A DNA stretch of 64,000 nucleotides from Solenopsis invicta (Eukaryota; Arthropoda; Insecta; Hymenoptera; Formicidae): assembly GCF_016802725.1 (NCBI RefSeq), contig NC_052665.1, forward strand, positions 24,290,001-24,354,000, given 5' to 3'. Positions 26,386-37,962 of the stretch are shown piece after piece. The first letter of the stretch is position 1. Each line of letters begins with the position of its first letter. A program made the translations under genes and the position numbers. The notes beneath the pieces are model-generated. The model made no database searches. It saw only the letters and a program-made list of their open reading frames with translations, and was not told where the DNA came from.

Positions 26386-26830
26386 AAAAAGCAGCCATTG
26401 TTTTTAGCAAAACTGGAGCAAAAAAATTGTAAATAAAGTCAAAAATTAGCAAAAAAATAACACTAAAAGAATCTATATTTATTTTTTAATTCCCTTTATT
26501 TTTCACTAATGGCTGTGCTAACTTAAGCTAGCACATCCATTGTTTTTAGAGAAATGGCTAGAATAAAAAAATTCTAAATCGAGCAAAAAATTAGCAAAAA
26601 TTTAGCAAAAAAATAGCACTACAAGAATTCGTATGTGTTTTTTAATCCCTTTTATTTTTTATTATTGGCTGTGCTAACTTTAACTTAAGCTAGCACAACC
26701 ATGGTTTCTAGCAAAATAGCTGAAGCAAAAAAGTTCTAAAGCAAAAAATTAGCAAAAAAAATAGCAAAAAATCCTGAATAAGTCTCACTTGGTTGTGCTA
26801 AAATGGCTGTGCCAGCTTAGATGTGTTTTA
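26386..26830. repeat. Tandem repeat, about 170-bp units, 2.5 copies
   Basis: Each unit contains runs of 'agcaaaaaaatagca', then 'ggctgtgctaac' and 'ttaagctagcaca', which is itself palindromic. 26831-27815 is AT-rich FHIP intron with no feature seen. Confidence 0.65.
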
Positions 26831-27815
26831 TAGTATCATTTTCATGTAAGAGTATAAAATGTTCATGAATTATCTTTAAAAATAACATGAATTTAAATGA
26901 CATTAAAAACGCCGCAACGTCCTTAACAATAAAAACGTGCATAAAGTAACAGTGCCAATTATAAATTGTTTAATAATGGCATCTTGTAAAATATGATAAA
27001 CCTCAACAACTTTTACAATATTTTGTAAATGTAAAACAGTTTACAGAAATCATGTGGCATAACGTAACCTCTATGTCAATTAATTCACATCCTTTCACAA
27101 AAAGTAAATCATTTTCTTGGTCACTTTTAGTCATTTTCTTTTTTTCTGTAACTGTTTATTGGTTTATCAATAATAAACCAATCTTTACATCTTTTCTATA
27201 ATTTCAATATCTTTATTAGTTTATCATTTTTTCTATCAATGCAATGCTAACAAGAATTCTTGTATTAGTATTGCATTAATAGAAAAAAAATTATATATAT
27301 ATGAAACACAAAAAATTTCATATAAAATTACTTCATTGATTTCCTGTTCTCTAAGCGTTACCAATTAAAGAACCAAGTTCAATAAACACTCTACTCCCAT
27401 GTTTCAATAAGAATTGTATAAATATACGTAATTATATTTAAATAATTATTATAAACAATCTTGAATTTCTTTCACATTAATATTCATTGCTATTATAAAA
27501 AAATACTTATTAATATTAAATAAGTTTTGTTTAAATTTTATTCATTATTCTTTAAAAAATATCAATAGCCATCCTTTCTTTTCTTTATTAAAAAAAAGGA
27601 AGTCATGTGTCTCGCTTCTACTTTCAACCTGGAGAACCTCTTTAAAGTGGCATTTCTTTTTGTATTATTAACATATGATCAATCTAATTTTAAATCATTG
27701 TGTTTTTATAAAATCTTAAATGTGACTTAAGACTAAGTCTTTTACATATACATAGTCTAGGGGAGAGATATAAATTTCAAAATAAAATGACAATTCTAAA
27801 AATAATTGCTCTTAC

Positions 27816-27965
27816 TAAAGAATCCAGAATGATTTCATAAATCTGTTGTGAATGTTTGCAGAAACTATCGTAGCATGCGGATGGATCAGCATCTTTCGGT
27901 GGCGAATCTCTCGATCGCTGCTTACTGAAGCTTGTTCGCAGTGGGCTACTTCGTAACCAGCTCAT
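27816..27965 (-). CDS. FHIP: FHIP first coding exon (FTS/HOOK-interacting protein)
   Basis: This exon encodes the N-terminal 50 residues. The start MSWLRSSPLR and the later DADPSACYDSFCKH are, from memory, the conserved N-terminus of insect FHIP, a RAI16-like protein. FHIP joins FTS and HOOK in the FHF complex, which links early endosomes to dynein. The exon ends at TTA followed by a GTAAGAG donor, phase 0. The matching next exon is about 24 kb away at 3224-3435, also phase 0. Between them lie only repeats and transposons. One oddity is Ser where I expect Trp in the CKHWQQ-like motif. The identity rests on recalled family sequence and on the fit of the two exons. Confidence 0.82.
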
Positions 27966-28580
27966 TATCTCTTCACAATATGTCTTTCACAATAACGTAG
28001 AAACATCGAGATCGTCACGTTCGTATAAGAATCACCTCACTATTTCGCGTTCTGGGCAAAGTGCGCATTCGAATTCAATCGAGGTCAGATGTTTCATTTG
28101 ATGCGTTAAAACGATGTAATAAAAACAGCGTAATAACATGAGTCATATGTTCATTAGGAAATCCAAGGTTCACTGGTACGTGTGTCGAATCAGATATTTG
28201 TACCTGTGGAAATATTTTATCGCAGGAGATAACGTTAGCTATTCCTTTTTGGATCGCGTCGTATCATCTGTCAATTTTGGAAATCAATTTACACCTTTTT
28301 ATATTTAACGAATTTTTCAAATTTATATGTATCATTTTGTATTATCGTTGCACGTTTATTTTTCACTGCGTATTTAAATTCAGCTTATCTTGTCGACCTC
28401 TCACGCTTCTACAATTATCAAAATAAACGTACATTCGGACGTACTTTAGAATGAGAGAAAAAGAAGGAGAAAAAGTGAGACAGTGAGTGTATTCAGGGCT
28501 GCGTTCAGAAGTATTGTTCGTTTTGTCTCTCAGAAGCTGCTCGGAGTCGCTCTGACAAACCCAACAAACTTGCTAGTATA
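27966..28580 (-). promoter_or_regulatory. Putative FHIP 5' UTR and promoter region
   Basis: This non-repetitive stretch lies upstream of the FHIP start codon and before the first transposon at 28590. No clear TATA box, initiator or exon boundary is visible, so the transcription start is not placed. It is called only from its position. No in-frame stop was seen in the few codons just upstream of the ATG. Confidence 0.3.
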
Positions 28581-28589
28581 TTTGATATA

Positions 28590-28895
28590 GCGTTTTTCAT
28601 TGGGAAAACTAGTGCGCACTGAGTGGGGTGACACTCTTTTGGACACAGCACAATTGGACACCAACCAATCATCTTGACTTATCTAACCAAACCAACGGAA
28701 AAACTCTAGGCATTGGCCGCTGTGAGTGGTGGTGTCCAATCATGCGGTGTCCAATCGTGCGCACCCCCACTGAGTGTGCACTCGCCGCTGGCAATTGGAC
28801 GTTTCGGTTCGCGCGATGACGGTGCCAACGGAAACGTCCAATTACCTGCAGCAAGTGCACATTCTGTGCGCACTAGTTTTCTCAATGAAAAACGC
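28590..28895 (+). mobile_element. MITE family B, copy 2, interrupted by MITE A
   Basis: GCGTTTTTCATTGGGAAAAC ends with TA on both sides. MITE A (28625-28767) splits it. Confidence 0.8.
28625..28767 (+). mobile_element. MITE family A, ATTGGACACC-type
   Basis: Flanked by the 8-bp duplication CACTGAGT, whose empty site is visible in the other MITE B copies. Confidence 0.88.
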
Positions 28896-28965
28896 TAATA
28901 GTTAGGCTGTGTTCCGATATAACTGCCAGTACTGGCAGTGGTGAAAAATCCGTTCCGTTATTGTA

Positions 28966-29162
28966 CACCCAAGGACTTTGATTCTGTCCATCGGAAAATT
29001 TTCCAAACTGAGAAGTCACCACTTTCTACATACTCGCAGTTCATGATTAATGAAACGACTAGAGCTTATTGGTCGTTACGTTAATCATGAACTGTATGTA
29101 GAAAGATAGCGACTTCTCAGTTTGGAAAATTTCCCCATGGACAGAATCAAAGTCTTTGGGTG
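28966..29162. mobile_element. Palindromic MITE D, copy 1
   Basis: Ends CACCCAAGGACTTTGATTCT and complement, TA on both sides, arms of about 90 bp. Confidence 0.85.
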
Positions 29163-29673
29163 TACAGTCGTTTTCATTATAGTTGCGACACTTTTTTTTG
29201 GATGCATTTCTGAACGCGCAACTATAACGAGAGATGAGAACGACTGCAGTTGTGGAGGTTAGCGCGAAATGTCAAACGTTGATATACAAGGTGTCACAAA
29301 GAAAATTTGGGCACCTTGGAGGAAATATAAGATAAGTATACTCGCAAATATTTTTCAAATAGAGTTTATAAAAAAATATTCGCACATTTTTCGTATAGGA
29401 TCGGCTTTGGTCTAATTGAGCTTTATATATTCGTCATTACAGCAACGATGAGCTGAGATGCTTAGATGTAGTTAAATAAATTATAACTACAATAAATATA
29501 AAAAATTAAAATTTTAAATATTTGTTACAGTTATAATTATAATTTATTTAACTACATCTAAGCATCTCAGATCATCGTTGTTGTAACAACGAATTTATAA
29601 AGCTCAATTAGACCAAAGTCGATACGGAAAATGTGTTATTTATTAATTAAAGCTAACTTTTTCTTATTTTTAG

Positions 29674-30222
29674 AAGAAGTAGAAGATACAAGGATGATAT
29701 TGAAAGAAAGGTAAATAAGATTTTAGTTTAATTACGTAAGACGTAAGAAAAATTTTGTAATAAATATACAATTTATTATTTGCATAGGTATCACTTTCTG
29801 GTCCATTGATGCAACAAGCACGCAACATTTTGAAACAGATGGATGGTAAAGTGATGAAGAATGAATTTGATATTCAAATTCTTGATTTATTGGCGAGTTC
29901 TTGGCCAGACAGACCACCAGATGAGAAAAGCTGGAACTATTGAAGGTAATATTATTTTAAAGTATGCGACTCTTTATATTTTATTATAATATTTATCTAT
30001 TGCATTATTTCTTAAAAGGATATGAAGACTGGTTTATTAGAAGAAGGGAAAGCTACCTTACTCACGAAAATGTCTTTGGAAGAAGGGAAGCCAGATCCTG
30101 TCACATAGAGGATAAAATATTCGTTGCACCACCGAACTTATGACAAGTGATTTATTTATTCCAATTATGTTTGCACCCATTGCTTGTGCGACAGCATTGA
30201 AAATATTACATTCTCCATGGAG
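29674..30222 (+). pseudogene. Captured spliced gene fragment (three exon-like blocks), unknown family
   Basis: Blocks at 29674-29710, 29788-29945 and 30019-30222 are each bordered by AG and GT(A) sites: TTATTTTTAG, GTAAATAAG, ATTTGCATAG, GTAATATT, TTCTTAAAAG and GTAAAAAATG. The first two join in frame and read RRYKDDIERKV, SGPLMQQARNILKQMDGKV and LDLLASSWPDRPP, then reach a stop. The third block continues in more than one broken frame. I do not recognise the protein. The right arm holds the same blocks on the minus strand (about 30510-31060), with at least one base difference. Confidence 0.5.
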
Positions 30223-31559
30223 GTAAAAAATGATTATTTCAGTGTAATCTTTAGCTTTATATATGTATACATAAATCTTTTCCATAACAATAACTGTATT
30301 ACGTCCATTTGGTATTAAATCTCGCACATTGTTGACGCCAAATTAATTCACCTAGAAACAACGCATGTATTAAGTTAGAAAAAAAATATATATATATATA
30401 TTTTTCTAACTTAATATTTAAAGATTTATGCATACATATATAAAGCTAAAGTTATTAAAAGATTTATGTATACATATATAAAGCTAAAGATTACACTGAA
30501 ATAATCATTTTTTACCTCCATGGAGAATGTAATATTTTCAATGCTGTCGCACAAGCAATGGGTGCAAACATAATTGGAATAAATAAATCACTTGTTATAA
30601 GTTCGGTGGTGCAACGAATATTTTATCCTCTATGTGACAGGATCTGGCTTCCCTTCTTCCAAAGACATTTTCGTGAGTAAGGTAGCTTTCCCTTCTTCTA
30701 ATAAACCAGTCTTCATATCCTTTTAAGAAATAATGCAATAGATAAATATTATAATAAAATATAAAGAGCCGCATACTTTAAAATAATATTACCTTCAATA
30801 GTTCCAGCTTTTCTCAACTGGTGGTCTGTCTGGCCAAGAACTCGCCAATAAATCAAGAATTTGAATATCAAATTCATTCTTCATCACTTTACCATCCATC
30901 TGTTTCAAAATGTTGCGTGCTTGTTGCATCAATGGACCAGAAAGTGATACCTATGCAAATAATAAATTGTATATTTATTACAAAATTTTTCTTACGTCTT
31001 ACGTAATTAAACTAAAATCTTATTTACCTTTCTTTCAATATCATCCTTGTATCTTCTACTTCTTCTAAAAATAAGAAAAAGTTAGCTTTAATTAATAAAT
31101 AACACATTTTCCGTATCGACTTTGGTCTAATTGAGCTTTATAAATTCGTTGTTACAACAACGATGATCTGAGATGCTTAGATGTAGTTAAATAAATTATA
31201 ATTATAACTGTAACAAATATTTAAAATTTTAATTTTTTATATTTATTGTAGTTATAATTTATTTAACTACATCTAAGCATCTCAGCTCATCGTTGCTGTA
31301 ATGACGAATATATAAAACTCAATTAGACCAAAGCCGATCCTATACGAAAAATGTGCGAATATTTTTTTATAAACTCTATTTGAAAAATATTTGCGAGTAT
31401 ACTTATCTTATATTTCCTCCAAGGTGCCCAAATTTTCTTTGTAACACCTTGTATATCAACGTTTGACATTTCGCGCTAACCTCCACAACTGCAGTCGTTC
31501 TCATCTCTCGTTATAGTTGCGCGTTCAGAAATGCATCTAAAAAAAAGTGTCGCAACTAT

Positions 31560-31657
31560 GGCTGTGTTCCGTTTTTACTGGCAGTACTGAAAATTTATAG
31601 TTCACGTCACATATACTATACATTTTCAGTACTGGCAGTTAATATCGGAACACAGCC
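31560..31657. mobile_element. Element C, 98-bp hairpin copy
   Basis: GGCTGTGTTCC and GGAACACAGCC with TAT on both sides. Internal deletion form of the 302-bp element. Confidence 0.85.
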
Positions 31658-31676
31658 TATAATGAAAGCGACTGTA

Positions 31677-31848
31677 CAGTCATGTTCATTATAGTTGCGA
31701 CACTTTTTCTTTGATGGTTTTTGGAATGTAGCCTTGCTCATCGAGCGGCAAACGTAATTGGTTGGATCCATAAGTAAGAACCAATCATGTTCTCAGCTCT
31801 CGTTATAGTTGCGCGTTCAGAAACGCAACTATATAATGAACACGACTG
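31677..31848. mobile_element. Hairpin element (CAGTC..GACTG ends)
   Basis: 'cattatagttgcgacac' at the left pairs loosely with 'cgcaactatataatg' at the right. TA on both sides. Confidence 0.6.
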
Positions 31849-31850
31849 TA

Positions 31851-32051
31851 CACCCAAGGACTTTGATTCTGTCCATGGGGAAATTTTCCAAACTGAGAAG
31901 TCGCTATCTTTCTACATATTTACAGTTTATGATTAACGTAACGGCCAATAAGCTCTAGTTGTTTCATTAATCATGAACTGCGAGTATGTAGAAAGTGATG
32001 ACTTCTCAGTTTGAAAAATTTCCCCATGGACAGAATCAAAGTCCTTGGGTG
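31851..32051. mobile_element. Palindromic MITE D, copy 2
   Basis: CACCCAAGGACTTTG ends, TA on both sides, 201 bp. Confidence 0.85.
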
Positions 32052-32119
32052 TACGCAGCGCACTGCGACAGCATCTAGTAACATCAATGACGTCATGAAT
32101 GGTAGCCATATTGCCACTG

Positions 32120-33893
32120 GGTGTTTACGATAAAGGGCCTCGCACATGAAATGCATAACATAACATAAGCACAACATAAGACTGATGGACCAATGACCAT
32201 CCAACATAAAGTCGCCATATTAATTTACATAAGATTCCTATTGGTTCAGAGGCTTTATGCTACGTTTATGCTCTGTTATGCCCCTTAAAGGGCCTCGCAC
32301 ATGAAATGCATAACGTAACATAAGCACAACATAAGAGCGACGGACCAATGAAAATGCTATGTAAATCAATATGGCGACTTTATGTTAGATGCTCATTGGC
32401 CCATCGGTCTTATGTTGTGCATATGTTATGTTATGCATTTCATGTGCGAGGCCCTTAACTAATCGGATCTCGGATTGGATTAAACAATGGTACTCAACGT
32501 AGGTATAGAAAATTTCCCTAGGCTAATCGGATTGACGATTGCTGTCTCAAATGTAATCCGATTGATGACGAAAGCGTGGAGACCGAGAAGCATGCTTGAA
32601 AAGTCTCTTTATTTTTTTAAATAATAACACAAAAAATTAAAGATAAAGTTAAAAAGAATGATTTGAATTTAGATTTATTGTAATTTTTTTGTCTAAACAC
32701 TGGATTTTGTTTAAATTTCTGTTTGTAAAAATTAATTAATCTATTCTAAAGTTTATGGTTATATCGGAAACAAATCAAAATTAATAAAACAATTATTAAT
32801 TATTAGGTACGTATTAAAGCATATAATATTTCAAGTATATCATATAGAATTCCTGTTTATTATAAACTCAGTAAAAATAACTTTGAAATTATTCAACTAC
32901 ATTATACATTAATCAATATTAATTTATATGTTAAAAATCAATAATGTCTTTGAAAATGTTTTTTTTATTCTTTTCCAGATCGTAAATAAACTTTAACTCC
33001 AAGAATAAATAAAAATTACTGGAAAATGGATTGACATGAAAAGGGCATTATTAAACATTATCAATTTGTGCTAACTTAAAATTTGTAAAATCTGCTATTC
33101 TTTGTTAGTTGTTCATTAGAGAGTAATAATATAAGAACGGAATATACATAAATAAAATTAAAATAATTGTATGCATATATGATGCGTATATTACATTTTT
33201 ATATTATTACTCTCTAATAAACAACTAATAAAGAAAAGTAGATTTTACAAATTTTAAGTTAGCACAAATTGATATTGTTCAATAATGCCCTCTTCATATA
33301 AATCCATTTTTCAGTAATTTTTATTTATTCATGGAATTGAAGTTTATTTACGATCGGGAAAAGAATAAAAAGAACATTTTTAGAAACATTATTGATTTTT
33401 AACATATAAATTAATATTGATTAATGTATAATGTAGTTGAATAATTTCAAAGTTATGTTTACTAAGTTTATAATAAACAGGAATTCTATGTGATATGCTT
33501 GAAATATTATATGCTTTAATATGTACCTAATAATTAATAACTGTTTTATTAATTTTGATTTGTTTCCGATATAACCACAAACTTTAGAATAGATTAATTA
33601 ATTTTTACAAACAGAAATTTAAACGAAATCCAGTGTTTAGACAAAAAAAATTACAATAAATCTAAATTTAAATCATTCTTTGTAACTTAATCTTTGATTT
33701 TTTGTGTTATTATTTAAAAAAATAAAAAGACTTACTTTTCAAGCATGCTTCTCGGTCTCCATGCTTTCGTCATCAATCGGATTACATTTGAGACAGCAAT
33801 CGTCAATCCGATTAGCCCAGGGAAATTTTCTATACTTACGTTGAGTACCATTGTTCAATCCAATCCGAGATCCGATTAGTTATCGTAAACACC
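32120..33893. mobile_element. Element G copy 1, long palindrome
   Basis: Ends GGTGTTTACGATAA and complement, flanked by CACTG; the empty site is visible near 35930. The arms are about 700 bp. Without the nested pair it is about 1.45 kb, the same as copy 2. No coding sequence. Confidence 0.8.
32134..32455. mobile_element. Two tandem MITEs (AGGGCCTCGCAC ends) with TAA duplications
   Basis: Copies 32134-32285 and 32289-32455 share a central TAA and have TAA outside. Element G copy 2 shows the empty site 'acgataactaat'. Confidence 0.8.
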
Positions 33894-34126
33894 CACTGTG
33901 ACTACTGCAGCTTCCAAGGTGAGGTAGCTACAGTGCAATATGGCTACTATGCTGTTCCGAAATACGATGCTATAGCAGTGCTGGCAGTAATGCAGTAATA
34001 TTGGAACAGTTGTGACAGTGTACTGTCATGACGTCACATTTACTGCACTGCCAGTAAAAACGGAACACAGCCTTAGCGAAAGCTAGAGTCCCTAGAAGTA
34101 AGAGTCTGGTTACTCAGGGGGTCGAT

Positions 34127-34240
34127 CATGAAACTTTTTCCCTAAGGCGGAAACGTGAAAAGTGAAAAATTTCTCCATTAACTTCAATGGTAAAAATTTT
34201 CACTTTTCACGTTTCCGCCCTAGGGAAAAAGTTTCATGAG
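34127..34240. repeat. Hairpin F
   Basis: 'tcatgaaactttttccctaa' pairs with its complement across 'tccattaacttcaatgg'. A second, broken copy starts near 34577. Confidence 0.75.
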
Positions 34241-34242
34241 GC

Positions 34243-34391
34243 ATGTTCGTGTTGCTGCCCTTTTTGAATTAATTGCTTTGTCGTTTCTTTCTTTCTTACG
34301 ATCGTTGTTTCTTTCTTTCTTACGAATATATATTTATCTCATGTCAAGTGCAAAAATGTTTGGGGATTTCAAGCAACTCGAACAAACCTAT
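34243..34391. repeat. Dispersed repeat, inverted copy at 46037-46170
   Basis: 'gctgccctttttgaattaat', 'cgtttctttctttcttacga' and 'gggatttcaagcaactcgaa' occur in the same order, reverse-complemented, at 46037-46170. The left copy has an extra 'ttgtttctttctttcttacg'. Confidence 0.7.
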
Positions 34392-34398
34392 AATTGAC

Positions 34399-34541
34399 GG
34401 GTGAGTGCCGATAGCGCACATCCCGATAGCCCACCAACCAATCATATTGACTTATCTAACCCAACCTACGGAAAATCTCTAGGCATCTGCCATTGTGAGT
34501 GGTTTGTGTGCTATCGGGATGTGCGCTATCGGGACCCACCC
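34399..34541 (+). mobile_element. MITE family A, CTATCG-type
   Basis: 143 bp, flanked by TAATTGAC and TGATTGAC (one mismatch). Confidence 0.82.
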
Positions 34542-34913
34542 TGATTGACCCCCTGGGGGTCTATCATGGGGTCGATCATGAAACTTTTTCCCTAAGGCAG
34601 AAGCGTGAAAAGTGAAAAATTTCTCCATTTACTTCAGGCTGCGGTCCATTTAGTACTTCTGAACGCTCTGAATGCTACGCTCTAAAAGCTACGCTATGAT
34701 CGGTCCACTAGTGTTACCAATATTACAATCACTACACAAGTGGACCAGTTTGTAGCAGTTGTAGCACTTGAATCAATTGGCCGCGGTTTATCCAAATTTA
34801 ATAATGGAATTCCAGTTCCAATTTTAGTAAATGTTTATAATACATTCAACGATATAATATCTTATATATATATGATGATGAGAAAGAAGAAATAGAATTT
34901 TGCTTAATGAGTT

Positions 34914-35008
34914 ATGAATCGAAGAAAACGAAGAACGCCTAAAATTGAAGGTTATGTAGAATGTATTATCCCATCTCTCACTGCTATGGAATTCAAGAGT
35001 CATTTCAG
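34914..35008 (+). pseudogene. Harbinger-like transposase N-terminal fragment
   Basis: The frame from ATG 34914 reads IEGYVECIIPSLTAMEFKSHFR and is followed by GTAAAG, a possible donor. The EGYVE...P...EFxSHFR pattern is, from memory, the segment before the nuclease domain in PIF/Harbinger proteins. No DDE residues follow. Confidence 0.45.
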
Positions 35009-35245
35009 GTAAAGTCATAATTTTAATTTATTTTTTCTCACGCAGCAGAAACAAAGAAAGTTAATGATAATAATTCCTTTTTATTGTCAATTGATATATC
35101 ATGTTTAAACATGTATGAACCCAAACAAACTGTGATGAACACTATTGATGAAGCAAACAGCGGTTTGAGCGCGAATCGAAATACGGCTCAAGTCGTAATT
35201 TCCCGCCAAATATTGAAACGCTCCAGCTAACCCATCTCCCGAGGT

Positions 35246-35475
35246 CAAGGTCCGTGGATTGGCGTTGGAGGGGAAGGAAGGTCGTTGCATAGCCGCCATT
35301 TTCGAGACAGCGAGTCACTGTTAGTGTATGTACGTAGATAGTAAGGTACTACAGCTATTAGTTGTGTGAGTGAGCGAGTGTGCAGTAAAAGTATGGCCGC
35401 CGCCATTTTCGTTCCACATCGTTGAAGTGGATGCAACGACCTTCCTTCCCCTCCAACGCCAATCCACGGACCTTG
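35246..35475. mobile_element. Palindromic MITE, CAAGGTCCGTGG ends, 8-bp duplication
   Basis: Perfect terminal repeats of about 45 bp, flanked by CCCGAGGT. 230 bp. Confidence 0.87.
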
Positions 35476-35604
35476 CCCGAGGTGAGGCAGTTAGAGCGAA
35501 TCGAGAGCGAAAACGATGACGTATTGATGACGTAATAAGAGCTATTGGGAACGTTTCGAAGCGTCAAATGGACCAGCCATATTAATGCTACGAATGCTCT
35601 GTAG

Positions 35605-36142
35605 TAGAGTCCTATATAAAGAGAGAAGCGACATCAAACCCCCACTACAACCTTCAGTATCCAATTGAGTCCTCCACCGCCATTTTGGGACCGCCAACGT
35701 CATCAAACACCATTCGTATCATTCTGCAAACAGCTGTGGTCACAATATGGCTGTGTTCCGTTTTTACTGGCAGTGCAGTAAATGTGACGTCATGACAGTA
35801 CACTGTCACAACTGTTCCAATATTACTGCATTACTGCCAGCACTGCTATAGCATCGTATTTCGGAACAGCATTGCAGCCATATTGCACTGTAGCTACCTC
35901 ACCTTGGAAGCTGCAGTAGTCACAGTGGCAATATGGCTACCATTCATGACGTCATTGATGTTACTAGATGCTGTCGCAGTGCGCTGCGTACCAATAACGG
36001 AACGGATTTTACACCACTGCCAGTACTGGCAGTTATATCGGAGCACAGCCTATGGCTGCTCGCTTAGCCAATCAAGTACCAATCAGATTACCAATCAGAG
36101 CTTCGGACATCAATATCGCTTCTCTCTTTATATAGGACTCTA
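35605..36142. mobile_element. MITE with TAGAGTCCTATA ends, interrupted
   Basis: Flanked by the 8-bp duplication CTCTGTAG. It contains element C at 35749-36050. An uninterrupted relative lies at 39246-39480. Confidence 0.85.
35749..36050. mobile_element. Element C, full 302-bp copy
   Basis: GGCTGTGTTCC to GAGCACAGCC with TAT on both sides. Internal words 'tgacgtcat' and 'cagtactggcag' recur. Confidence 0.85.
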
Positions 36143-36190
36143 CTCTGTAGCGTTTGAAGCGCTAAGTGGACCGCAGACTCAATGGTAAAG

Positions 36191-37790
36191 GGTGTTTACG
36201 ATAACTAATCGGATCTCGGATTGGATTGAACAATGGTACTCAACGTAAGTATAGAAAATTTCCCTAGGCTAATCGGATTGACGATTGCTGTCTCAAATGT
36301 AATCCGATTGATGACGAAAGCATGGAGACCGAGAAGCATGCTTGAAAAGTAAGTCTTTTTATTTTTTTAAATAATAACACAAAAAATCAAAGATTAAGTT
36401 ACAAAGAATGAATTGAATTTAGATTTATTGTAACTTTTTTTTTGTCTAAACACTGGATTTCGTTTAAATTTCTGTTTGTAAAAATTAATTAATCTATTCT
36501 AAAGTTTGTGGTTATATCGGAAACAAATCAAAATTAATAAAACAATTATTAATTATTAGGTACATATTAAAGCATATAATATTTCAAGCATGTCATATAG
36601 AATTCCTGTTTATTATAAACTTAGTAAAAATAACTTTGAAATTATTCAACTACATTACACATTAATCAATATTAATTTATATGTTAAAAATCAATAATGT
36701 TTCTAAAAATGTTCTTTTTATTCTTTTCCAGATCGTAAATAAACTTCAATTCCATGAATAAATAAAAATTACTGGAAAATGGATTTATATGAAGAGGGCA
36801 TTATTGAACAATATCAATTTATGCTAACTTAAAATTTGTAAAATCTACTCTTCTTTATTAGTTGTTTATTAGAGAGTAATAATATAAAAATGGAATATAC
36901 GCATCATATATGCATACAATTATTTTAATTTGATTTATGTATATTCCGTTCTTATATTATTACTCTCTAATGAACAACTAACAAAGAATAGCAGATTTTA
37001 CAAATTTTAAGTTAGCACAAATTGATGTTGTTCAATAATGCTCTTTTCATGTCAATCCATTTTCCAGTAATTTTTATTTATTCTTGGAGTTGAAGTTTAT
37101 TTACGATCTGGAAAAGAATTAAAAAAAACATTTTCAGAGACATTATTGATTTTTAACATATAAATTAATATTGATTAATGTATAATGTAGTTGAATAACT
37201 TCAAAGTTATTTTTACTAAGTTTATAATAAACAGGAATTCTGTATGATATGCTTGAAATATTATATGCTTTAATATGTACCTAATAATTAATAATTGTTT
37301 TATTAATTTTGATTTGTTTCCGATATAACCACAAACTTTAGAATAAATTAGTTTTTACAAACAGAAATTTAAACGAAATCCAGTGTTTAGACAAAAAAAT
37401 TACAATAAATCTAAATTCAAATCATTTTTTTAACTTTATCTTTGATTTTTTGTGTTATTATTTTAAAAAATAAAGAGATTTACTTTTCAAGCATGCTTTT
37501 TGGGGGTGACACTCTTTTGGACACAACACGATTGGACACCAACCAATCATATTGACTTATCTAACCAAACCAACGGAAAAACTCTAGGCATCGGCCGTTG
37601 TGAGTGGTGGTGTCCAATCGTGCGGTGTCCAATCGTGCGCACCCCCTTTTTGGTCTCCACGCTTTCGTCATCAATCGGATTACATTTGAGACAGCAATCG
37701 TCAATCCGATTAGCCTAGGGAAATTTTCTATACCTACGTTGAGTACCATTGTTCAATCCAATCCGAGATCCGATTAGTTATCGTAAACAT
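36191..37790. mobile_element. Element G copy 2
   Basis: GGTGTTTACGATAACTAATC to GATTAGTTATCGTAAACA, interrupted by MITE A at 37504. The left flank is a broken hairpin F and the right flank is unrelated, so no duplication is seen. Confidence 0.75.
37504..37645 (+). mobile_element. MITE family A, ATTGGACACC-type
   Basis: 142 bp, flanked by CTTTTTGG. The other arm and element G copy 1 show the empty site. Confidence 0.88.
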
Positions 37791-37827
37791 GCTATCTCTT
37801 CCACCATGGTGGCAACGGAAGATTTGT

Positions 37828-37962
37828 TCGAGTCGCATGCTCCAAGAGCACTTGGATCACTTTTATCACCAATCACAGCATTAGAGCTAATGCTGTGATT
37901 GGTGATAAAAGTGATCTAAGTGATCCAAGTGCTCTTGGAGCATGCGACGCGAACAAACCTGA
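37828..37962. repeat. Near-perfect 65-bp-arm hairpin
   Basis: 'gcatgctccaagagcacttg' to 'ttagagctaa' to its complement. The right arm has one extra 9-base repeat. Confidence 0.85.

Larger units (their letters stand above)
29165..31848. repeat. 2.7 kb palindrome, about 1.1-1.2 kb arms, with exon-like sequence
   Basis: The left arm (about 29170-30330) and the right arm (about 30440-31556) are near-identical inverted copies. Each begins with a hairpin that includes GTTGCGACAC and GCGCAACTATAACGAGAG. The centre is an AT-rich palindrome at 30371-30415. Two palindromic MITE D copies bracket the whole unit. Confidence 0.8.
28905..34072 (+). mobile_element. Element C copy 1, about 300 bp spread over 5.2 kb
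   Basis: GGCTGTGTTCC at the left and GGAACACAGCC at the right, with TTA on both sides. Pieces 28905-28963, about 32054-32118 and 33894-34072 join to match the uninterrupted 302-bp copy at 35749-36050. Everything else was inserted into it. Confidence 0.75.
34637..36178 (+). mobile_element. PIF/Harbinger-like element H
   Basis: Ends GGCTGCGGTCCA and complement with TCA on both sides; hairpin F at 34127 shows the empty site. It carries a short transposase fragment and two nested elements. Three-base duplications suit PIF/Harbinger. Confidence 0.6.
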
